Both the position numbers and the translations under genes were made by a program. Positions 20,038 to 27,698 of a DNA stretch of 64,000 nt are shown here, one piece after another; position 1 is the first letter of the stretch, and each line of letters starts with the position of its first letter. The notes beneath the pieces are model-generated. The model saw only the letters and a list, made by a program, of their open reading frames with translations, was not told where the DNA came from and ran no database searches. The DNA is from Anaerolineae bacterium. GTDB lineage: Bacteria > Chloroflexota > Anaerolineae > 4572-78 > J111. The stretch lies in the NCBI GenBank assembly GCA_023151115.1, contig JAKLJP010000023.1:84922-148921 (forward strand), written 5' to 3'.

Positions 20038-20160
20038 TTATAGACAAATCACTTAAAAGTCATACTATCATTGTATGTAGCAGCGACGGCTCCCACGCCG
20101 TCGCTTGGCCGGGCGTGGGAGCCCGGCCCGCTAAAAGATTGTACGATGTTTATCTGCTTT
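20038..20160. repeat. M3-like hairpin element (GGCTCCCACGCC)
   Basis: The core ACGGCTCCCACGCCGT plus GGGCGTGGGAGCCC matches the element at 25873. Weaker outer arms (TAGACAAATCACTTAAA facing TTTATCTGCTTTGTCTA) frame it. It lies immediately downstream of the stress-protein gene. Confidence 0.65.
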
Positions 20161-20165
20161 GTCTA

Positions 20166-21920
20166 TTAGTAGCGGTCAATATCGCCGGAGCGGCGCTGGC
20201 GGTTGAACTCAGTCAGATCGTCATCGTCGTCGGCCAGGCCGATAGCCTCTTTGGTTTCCTGCCAGGCGTGCCGCACAGCGTCTTTAAACTGTTCCCAGGG
20301 GCCTTCGTAGTCGGCTTCCCACTCACGGCGTGCGTCTATCTCGATTTCATTCCAGGTCCGGTTATCAAAATCGGGGTCGTAGGCCAGATCGTAGCCGTAA
20401 CGATATGCCGGGGCATAGTAGGTGTCGTAATCGTAGCCGCTGCTGGCATAGGCGGTGTTGTAATGGGTGCGGAAGCGGCTGTCGAAGGTTTTAAAGTCTT
20501 CTTCCGCTTCAAGGCCAATGGCTTCTTTGGTTTCTTCCCAGGCGTGCCGTATGGCATCTTTGAACTGCTCCCAGGGGCCTTCATAGCTCGACTCCCAGTA
20601 TTGGCGGGCTTCCGGCTCAAAGTCAGCCCAATCACGATCCTCAAAGTCAGGATCGTAGGCTAAATCATAGCCGTAGTGATAAGCGGGGGCATAAGTTTCA
20701 TAGGCAAAGCCACGGCTGGCGTAGACCGTATTGAAATGCTGGTGGAAGCGGTCATCGTCGTAATCGTCATCAAAATCAAAGGCCTCTTTGGTTTCCTGCC
20801 AACCCTTACGCGCCGCATCTTTGGTCTCTTCCCAGCCTTCGCGGACGTTATCTTTGGTTTCTTCCCAGGTGTAATCCGCGTTTAAATCCACATCTCTCCG
20901 CCCTTCTGCCGGGGCGCGGTCTTCGACCAGGCCGGGGCTGCCGGTGGCGCGGGCAGTGCTGGTGGTGCTGCCGCTCCAGGTTTCAGCAGTTTCTCCCTCG
21001 GGCGGTTCAACTTCGGTCCAGCCACGGCTCTGATAGCCGGGGTTGTCGGTGACATCACCTTGATAGGTGGTTTCACCAGGGGCTGGCTCGACTTCTTGCC
21101 AACCACGGCTCTCGTAATTTGGATTGTCCCGCACATCACCCTGGTAGCCGGTCTCTCCCGGCCCCGGTTCAACTTCGGGCCAGCCTTCACTGCGATAGCC
21201 TGGATTGTTGGTCACATCGCCGCGATAAGTGCTTTCGCCGGGGGCTGGCTCTACTTCCGGCCAGCCGCGACTGCCAGGGGACGAGGGATTGCCGGGGCTG
21301 CGATTGCTGCTGTAAGCCTGATAAGAAGCCCGCTCTTGGGCCACATCGCCGGCGCTGTAAGGGGCCGCATTGGGGTCAAAGCTGCTCCAGCCTTGTTCTC
21401 GCCACCAGGAGGCGCGCTCATCCAGGTCTACGGATTGAGAGCGGTTGATAATGTTCATGGCCCGTTCTTCGGCCTCATCGGAGGCGTGGATGGTGAGGAT
21501 AGCCCCGCCACGGCGGACACCCTCGGCGTAATATTCGGCCTCTTCTTCAGGCACGCCTATATCCACCAAAGCGCCGACCAACCCTCCGGTCACGGCGCCA
21601 ATGCCGGCTCCCACGCCTGCCGTAGCCAGCGCCGATAGCACCGGGCCGGCCGCAATAACCGGGCCGATGCCAGGGATTGCCAGCGCCCCCGCTCCTACCA
21701 GTAGGCCGACGCCGCCGCCCAGAACCGCGCCAATTCCGGCCCCGGCCCCCGCGCCGCTGACATCGGCTTCGCTGCTGCCAATTTGCCTGCTGTACTCACC
21801 CGAAGCATCATTGGCCATGATGCTGATATTATCACGGGCAAATCCGGTATTTACCAATTCGTGCGCTACTTCCTGCGCTGTAGCAAAGTCATCATATAAT
21901 CTAATAATTGTTCTAGCCAT
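20166..21920 (-). CDS. Stress-response-type protein with glycine zipper, repeat linker and duplicated C-terminal module
   Basis: 584 residues from ATG 21920 (AAAGGA upstream). The N-terminal 60 residues (MARTIIRLYDDFATAQEVAH) resemble the YflT/general-stress fold. Next is a Gly/Ala-rich zipper (about 65-130, GAGAGAGIGAVLGGGVGLL) of the kind that inserts in membranes, then EEEAEYYAEGVRRGG. From about 220 there are four units of about 25 residues built on GWPEVEPxPGExxYxGDV. Then come three WEETKD-type amphipathic helices, and a pair of near-identical modules of about 75 residues (HYNTAYASSGY, YGYDLAYDPDF, YEGPWEQFKDAxRHAW). Function unknown; the architecture suggests an envelope or desiccation stress role. 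Confidence 0.82.
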   Translation of the reverse strand: MARTIIRLYDDFATAQEVAHELVNTGFARDNISIMANDASGEYSRQIGSSEADVSGAGAGAGIGAVLGGGVGLLVGAGALAIPGIGPVIAAGPVLSALATAGVGAGIGAVTGGLVGALVDIGVPEEEAEYYAEGVRRGGAILTIHASDEAEERAMNIINRSQSVDLDERASWWREQGWSSFDPNAAPYSAGDVAQERASYQAYSSNRSPGNPSSPGSRGWPEVEPAPGESTYRGDVTNNPGYRSEGWPEVEPGPGETGYQGDVRDNPNYESRGWQEVEPAPGETTYQGDVTDNPGYQSRGWTEVEPPEGETAETWSGSTTSTARATGSPGLVEDRAPAEGRRDVDLNADYTWEETKDNVREGWEETKDAARKGWQETKEAFDFDDDYDDDRFHQHFNTVYASRGFAYETYAPAYHYGYDLAYDPDFEDRDWADFEPEARQYWESSYEGPWEQFKDAIRHAWEETKEAIGLEAEEDFKTFDSRFRTHYNTAYASSGYDYDTYYAPAYRYGYDLAYDPDFDNRTWNEIEIDARREWEADYEGPWEQFKDAVRHAWQETKEAIGLADDDDDLTEFNRQRRSGDIDRY

Positions 21921-21969
21921 GGTTTCTTTCCTTTCTTTGATAGATTGATAAAAAATGTCCCTTCCATCT

Positions 21970-24411
21970 TTAAGCGGACGAGCGAACCGGCTGGGCTGCT
22001 GGAACACCGTTCAATACATAAACAGGGCCAGCCGTGTGCGTTTTTAGCGAGTCAGCCCGTGATTGACCACTCAACTTGGTGTAGAGCGTCAGCGCCTGGG
22101 CTGTCACCTGGTCCATATTGTAATATTTGTAAGTCGCCAGCCGCCCCACAAAGTGAACGTTGGCGGTGCTGTCGGCCAGGGCCTTGTACTTGCGGTAAAG
22201 TTCGGCGTTTTCCGGGCGAGGAATGGGGTAATAAGGGTCGCCCTCGGCACAGGGATACTCGTAAACCAAGCTGGTTTTACCGTGTTCTTGGCCGGTGAGA
22301 TGTTTGAATTCGGTAACCCGGGTGTAGAGATGTTGGTTAGGATAGTTGATAACTGCCACCGGCTGATGGTACTCTTTATCCAGTGTCTCAAACTTGAAAT
22401 TTAAGGAACGATACGGCAGCTTGCCGTAACAGTAATTAAAGTATTCGTCTACCGGGCCGGTATAGATGACCTCGCGGTACGAGACGTAATCCTTGATATC
22501 CTGAAAATCGGTGTTAAACATAACCTTGATATGACGGTGGTCCAGCATATTCTCGAACATGCGGGTGTAGCCGTACAGGGGCATAGCTTGGTAGACATCG
22601 GTAAAGTAGCGATCATCCCGGTTGGTTCGGATAGGCACGCGGGCAATCACCGAGGAGTCCAATTCGGACGGGTCTAAATCCCACTGCTTACGGGTATAGT
22701 TACGGAAGAACTTTTCGTAAAGTTCTTTGCCGACCTGGCTGACGACCACATCTTCGGAAGTGTTAATTTCCGGGCGCGGTTCGGCCACCGAGGCAAAAAA
22801 CTCTTCCAATTGATAGGAGGTGAGGTTAAGGCCATAAAGCTGGTTGATGGTATCCAGGTTGATGGGGATGGGGACCAGTTGACCGTCCACACTGGCCCGC
22901 ACCCGGTGCTCATAGGGCCGCCATTGGGTGAAACGCGAGAGATACACAAAAACGTCGCGGGAGTTGGTGTGGAAAATGTGCGGGCCGTATTTATGCACCA
23001 AGATTCCCTGGGCGTCGTAATGGTCATAGGCGTTGCCGGCAATGTGGGGCCGCTTGTCAATCAGCAGCACTTTTTTGCCGGAGCCGCAGGCCAGGCGCTC
23101 GGCCAGGACGCTGCCGGCAAAACCGGCCCCCACAATCAGATAGTCAAAGGTTTTAAGGTTGTCCCCCCGGTCTTTGACCAGCCAAGGCATGGTTGCCGGC
23201 GATTGTAGAGGGTAGCCAGCCGGGTCGGGCAGGGGAGTTTTGAGGGTATAACTATCCAGGGCCGCTTGAATGAGTTGGCTCATTTGCTGCCAGGTTTGAT
23301 CCCACGACTTTTCGGCCAGGAATTCGTCAACCTGGCGCAGCCAGTCAGCCTTTTGTTCGCCGGTTTGAGCTAATAATTCTTCAATGGCTGTTACTGTATC
23401 CGTTACCGTATCGGCAATGCGGACCAACTGTTGTTCGCCGTAGGGATAAACCACATCCTGAATCGAAGTGGAGACCACTGGTTTGCCTCCGGCCAGATAT
23501 TCGGGGGTTTTGGTGGGGCTAATAAAGCGGGTTGCATCATTACGAGCAAAGGGGAGCAGGGCTATATCCCAGCCGGACAGGTAGACCGGCAATTCCTGAT
23601 AAGATTTGGAACCGAGATAATGAATATTATCCCGCTTTGGCAGCGTGGCCGTGTTTATCTTAACCACCGGCCCCACCATCACAAAGTGCCATTCCGGGCG
23701 AGCCTGGGCCAGACCCTCTAAAAGATGAAGGTCAAATCGTTCGTCAATCACTCCAAAAAAGCCCAGGCGGGGATGGGGAATCTGGGCCTGATCGGCCGGT
23801 TCGGCTAACTCGTTTCGAGCCTGGCCAAAATGGGCCACATCAATACTGCTGGGAAAGCAGTGGACACTAGGATGCTGGTGACATTTGACTTCGTAGAGGC
23901 TCTGCCCGCCGGTAAAAACTAAATCAGCCCGGCTAAACAGTTCAACCTCCAGCTTTTTTAGCGCGGTAGGGGCATTTTTGAACAGGGTCAATTCATCCAT
24001 ACAGTCGTAAATAACCACAACCGGTTTTAAATGCCGGGTAAAATTCAAGGCCATGGGGGTGTAATACCAGAGCATGTAAGTGTGTATCTCGTGCCGGGCA
24101 AACAGATCATTTATCAGCTGTTGGAGGGTCTCGTTTAGCGTTTCTTCGGTTAATCCATTTGGAAGGTGAGGTACCACAATGGTTAGTCCTTCCTGGGGTT
24201 GGCTGACTTCAAGCCGGGCTTCGTCCTTACCAAATTTAGGTTCTTCTATATAAAAAACTCGATGGTCGCGGGCGCAGCGACTTAAGAGGTGTTGAGGTCG
24301 TTGGTAAACAAAGTTCCAACGGAGGTGCGAGAAGCACACCAGGTCGGGTGTGTCTTTCATCAGAGGCTCCAACCCGTGTGAACTCTTGTCATTTTTTTGA
24401 TTGTCATTCAT
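21970..24411 (-). CDS. Glycosyltransferase fused to UDP-galactopyranose mutase
   Basis: 813 residues. Residues 1 to about 410 are a GT-B glycosyltransferase (CFSHLRWNFVYQRPQHLLSR near the start, RFISPTKTPEYLAGGKPVVS as donor-site motif). From about 423 a full FAD-dependent UDP-galactopyranose mutase follows: GAGFAGSVLAERLA, HIAGNAYD, YGPHIFHT, FRNYTRKQWDLDP, HFVGRLATYKYYNMD. The mutase makes UDP-galactofuranose, and the attached transferase could use it directly for a surface glycan; that coupling is inference. The start overlaps the 3' end of the glycosidase gene upstream by 8 bp, indicating translational coupling. There is no sign of a stop between the halves. Confidence 0.93.
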   Translation of the reverse strand: MNDNQKNDKSSHGLEPLMKDTPDLVCFSHLRWNFVYQRPQHLLSRCARDHRVFYIEEPKFGKDEARLEVSQPQEGLTIVVPHLPNGLTEETLNETLQQLINDLFARHEIHTYMLWYYTPMALNFTRHLKPVVVIYDCMDELTLFKNAPTALKKLEVELFSRADLVFTGGQSLYEVKCHQHPSVHCFPSSIDVAHFGQARNELAEPADQAQIPHPRLGFFGVIDERFDLHLLEGLAQARPEWHFVMVGPVVKINTATLPKRDNIHYLGSKSYQELPVYLSGWDIALLPFARNDATRFISPTKTPEYLAGGKPVVSTSIQDVVYPYGEQQLVRIADTVTDTVTAIEELLAQTGEQKADWLRQVDEFLAEKSWDQTWQQMSQLIQAALDSYTLKTPLPDPAGYPLQSPATMPWLVKDRGDNLKTFDYLIVGAGFAGSVLAERLACGSGKKVLLIDKRPHIAGNAYDHYDAQGILVHKYGPHIFHTNSRDVFVYLSRFTQWRPYEHRVRASVDGQLVPIPINLDTINQLYGLNLTSYQLEEFFASVAEPRPEINTSEDVVVSQVGKELYEKFFRNYTRKQWDLDPSELDSSVIARVPIRTNRDDRYFTDVYQAMPLYGYTRMFENMLDHRHIKVMFNTDFQDIKDYVSYREVIYTGPVDEYFNYCYGKLPYRSLNFKFETLDKEYHQPVAVINYPNQHLYTRVTEFKHLTGQEHGKTSLVYEYPCAEGDPYYPIPRPENAELYRKYKALADSTANVHFVGRLATYKYYNMDQVTAQALTLYTKLSGQSRADSLKTHTAGPVYVLNGVPAAQPVRSSA

Positions 24412-25595
24412 AAATATCTCCAGATGGCTGTACTAATTGTTTTGATGAGTAGCTGCTAAAACTTCGTAAAGCCTGTTGTCGGTGTAATTCTTGAGCTAGG
24501 GGCTGATAAATCTCGCGTGCGCCCGTTTCGCTGGGGTAGTCCCACAGGCCATTGCAGCAATGCCGGTCGTCATCCCAGCCGGGATGGTTGAGGATGGGGT
24601 AGAGACAAATGCCCTCCACCGGCACACCGGTCTGAATAGTGGCCTGCACTTCACTGCTGACATATCGTAACCACCCCGGACGATCCTCATTTTCGGCGCC
24701 GGTTTCAGAAATAAAGAGGGGCCGGCCATAACGTTGATAGATCTCAGCCAACATATCTCTAAAAGGGCGATAAAAGGGATTACCCCTGGGAATCATCGCT
24801 CGATCATGCACCAACCATTGGTTGTGCGGGTAATAATTAATCCCCATAAGGCCCAGATATTTCTCATGTCCCGCCCAACTGGGGCTGCTGTCGCCCGGTC
24901 AAGATGTCCCAGACTTCGTATTGAGCCAGGTAGTAAGCTTTGGCTACCGGGCGATCTTGAGGCCGGTTAGGGGCGGCGATAACGTTGACCACCGGCTCGA
25001 CGTGCGTAATCTGAATATGTGGGTTCACGCTCCAGATTGCCTCAATCGCTTCGATGGCCGCCCGGATTAGTTGAAACTTCAACTCATCGCCGCGTCCTTG
25101 CACAAAAGGATTCATGTAGGCCACATCGCCGCCAGCCCATGCCCAAAACGAAATCTCGTTGATGGGTACAATCAGCGGTAAAATTTCACTTTCATTCAAC
25201 AGTATCCTGGCGCAGGCCTGTGCATAACGGGCAAATCGCTGCACAAACTCTGGTTTAAAGATGTCAATATCATCCGGCCAGCCGTAATGGCATAAATCCC
25301 AAATTACCTCTACTCCGGCCCGCCGGGCCGCCCTTAACTGGGGCAGTGCGCTCGAAAAGTCATAATGGCCGGGAAATTTTTCTATCAATGGCCAGCGCAG
25401 ACCATCGCGGGCGGTGTAAAGACCCTGTTCGCGTAAGCGGCGGTAATCAAGATGGGCATAGGTATCGTGTTGGGTGGCCGCAATCAGGTCCAATCGTTTG
25501 CCTGAACGATGATGGTGACAGGAACATTCAAACCCGCCCATGAAAAAACTTTGAAAAAGGGGTTTTCTTGCTAAATTTGTTTGAGAAAAAGTCAT
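24404..25595 (-). pseudogene. Family 1-like glycoside hydrolase, single frameshift
   Basis: Two open pieces, 25595-24864 and 24847-24404, join into one protein of about 396 residues if one base near 24866 is dropped, giving PQLGGTEKYLGLMGINYY across the joint. The candidate acid/base is in VPINEISFWAW and the nucleophile in PLFISETGAE. The N-terminus FFMGGFECSCH with KRLDLIAATQHD is typical of GH1-related enzymes found beside glycosyltransferases. Either a recent pseudogene or a sequence error. Its stop overlaps the start of the fused glycosyltransferase/mutase gene. Confidence 0.8.
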
Positions 25596-25864
25596 CTACA
25601 ATTGACGAGGGCCACAAGGCCCTCTGTTGCCATAAAATGGCTTTTTCCTTTCTATTGATAAAGAAATTTGTGGGTGGTAGGGATAGACTGCCCATATCTG
25701 GACAAGGCAACTGCTTTGTTATGTCATATCATCACTCAAATTTTAACTTTATTTGGCCGATCTGCCTATACTCTGGTGGGTGATTTCAAAAGTTAGAAAG
25801 AGTTAATTTTTAATAATTCCTCTTGCTAAACAACCTACCTTTGTACCATCCAAGTAGATAGGTT

Positions 25865-25984
25865 GAGCTTTTGGCTCATGTATAGAACAAGTGCAATTTA
25901 GCGGAGGCGGCTCCCACGCCGCCGAGGGCCGGGCGTGGGAGCCCGGCCTGTTTTGCACTAGTACTTAACATGAGCCGAGCTTTT
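25865..25984. mobile_element. M3 miniature element with 8-bp target duplication
   Basis: Direct repeats GAGCTTTT lie at 25865-25872 and 25977-25984. The 104-bp element has imperfect terminal inverted repeats of about 24 bp (GGCTCATGTATAGAACAAGT facing ACTTAACATGAGCC). The core is two GC-rich hairpins, GGCGGCTCCCACGCCGCC and GGGCGTGGGAGCCC. No ORF. The core is shared with 20038-20160. Confidence 0.75.
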
Positions 25985-26273
25985 AACCCTATCCAATCGA
26001 GCTACTACAGGTTTCTTGACAAAGCGTTGCCCTTTCGGGCATTTGCCCCAGTAGCTCTTTCCGGCGCCCGACTTGCCTGAAAGTCACTTTTCCAGGTGAC
26101 GGAAGTCACCCGGTTTTCTGGACGGATGGCACTTTATCCGCGTGTATTTCTGGTGTATAAAGGATGTCGAATAGTTCTATAGTTTGTCCGCCTAACCTTT
26201 GAAATCCCCTACCCGTAAAAATTAGATAGGCCAAGGATAGTAACCACGGGGGCGTATAACCTACACCACCAAT

Positions 26274-26320
26274 TTGGAGATTGGAGATTTTTAATCTCTA
26301 ATCTCCAATCTCTATTCTCA
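26274..26320. repeat. P7a palindrome (AATCTCY heptamers)
   Basis: Third copy: GGAGATTGGAGATT facing AATCTCTAATCTCCAATCTC. Confidence 0.85.
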
Positions 26321-26378
26321 GAACAGGTACAAAGTTGTTTCTGGACAGCTACTAAATCAACCAGACTGTGAGCTACCT

Positions 26379-27602
26379 TTGAAACACCTTGAACACCCTT
26401 TCCCCTTCATTTGGGCTGTTGGTATTGAAAACACCTTTATTCCGCACGCCAGGGAAGGTATGCGGCCGTTGGATGAGTTTAACTTGACGCAACATTATGA
26501 ATTTTGGCGAGAAGACCTGGAGCGAGTCGCTTCTCTGGGTGTCAGCCATTTACGCTGGGGACCCGCCCTGGTATCAGGTTCAGCCCGGTCCTAACTCCTT
26601 TGATTGGCGCTGGACAGATCAGGTGCTGGAATACATGCACTTAAAAAAGCTGACCCCCATTCTCGACTTGATCCACTATGGCACCCCCTTGTGGTTGGAA
26701 CAGAGTTTTGATGACCCCGATTACCCGGCCTATGTCGCCGATTATGCCGCCGCTTTTGCCGAGCGTTACCGTGACCTGGTGCGCTACTATACGCCGCTCA
26801 ATGAACCCATGATTACTGCCGAATACTGCGGCAAACTGGGTCAATGGCCGCCCTATTTGGTTGAGGAAAATCGCCAGGCGCACTTGATTTTGCAGTTGGT
26901 TCGCGGCCAGCAACTTACCATGCAGCGGCTGCGGGCGATTGTGCCGGGTTGTGTACTGGTAGCGGTAGAAGCCTTGAGTTGGTTTTATTCTGCTCAGCGC
27001 AGCCTTCAAGCTCACCTGGATAATTGGCTGGATTTGCGTTTCTTGAGCTTCGATTTGGTTACCGGACAATTAACACCCGATCAGTCCGGTTACCAATACC
27101 TGCTCACCCACGGCAGCAACCCGGCAGAGATTGAGCGGGTCCTGGCCCAGGCTCAGCCGTTCGACTGGTTTGGCGTCAACTTTTATCCCTGGAGTGGGGG
27201 GAAAGTAAGACAAGATGCGGCAGGGAATTACCACGTTAAACGAAACAGCCTGACCGGGCAGCATCTGGAGTGCGTTTTGCAATTGGCCTATCAAAAGACG
27301 CGCTTGCCGCTTTTGGTCACTGAGACCAGCGCCAAAAGGGATGAGGTGGGCCGCGCTCGCTGGATGGCCGAGACCCTTGCCGCCGTTAACGGCTGCCGCA
27401 GCGCCGGTCTGCCGGTGATTGGCTACACATGGTTTCCGGTTTTTAGCATGATTGGCTTTACCGACTGGACCGGCGTCCCCTGGCTAAACATTTGCTTCAC
27501 TTGGGCTTATGGGATTGCCGTTTTGATAAGGCTAATATTTTGCAGCGCCACGAAACGCCCCTGGTGGCCGAGTACCGCCGTTATCTGGCTCATAATTTGT
27601 AA
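26379..27602 (+). pseudogene. Family 1-like glycoside hydrolase with two frameshifts
   Basis: Three overlapping frames rebuild one protein of about 407 residues. The first, from TTG 26379, runs to SHLRWGP. One extra base near 26565 shifts it to PPWYQVQPGPNSFDW. A missing base in the C-run at 27477-27480 shifts it again to LAKHLLHLGLWD and on to EYRRYLAHNL, stop 27600. The candidate acid/base is in YTPLNEPMITAEY and the nucleophile in LLVTETSAK, both intact. It is a distant paralogue of the divergent 24404 gene. The start has no good ribosome site. Decay or a local sequence error. Confidence 0.75.
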
Positions 27603-27698
27603 TGAGGAAAGGAGCCGTTATATTTACTGACCGAAACATAATACCCTGATTCGGAGCTAATTCCGAACAAAGTTGACCTGTTTTATTGCCGGAGTTTG

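Larger units (their letters stand above)
25596..26378. other. 783-bp intergenic region between divergent glycosidase genes
   Basis: It holds an M3 miniature element (25873-25976), a P7a palindrome near 26274 and an AT-rich stretch at 25600-25860. I see no convincing gene, and no promoter clear enough to name for either flanking gene. Confidence 0.6.
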
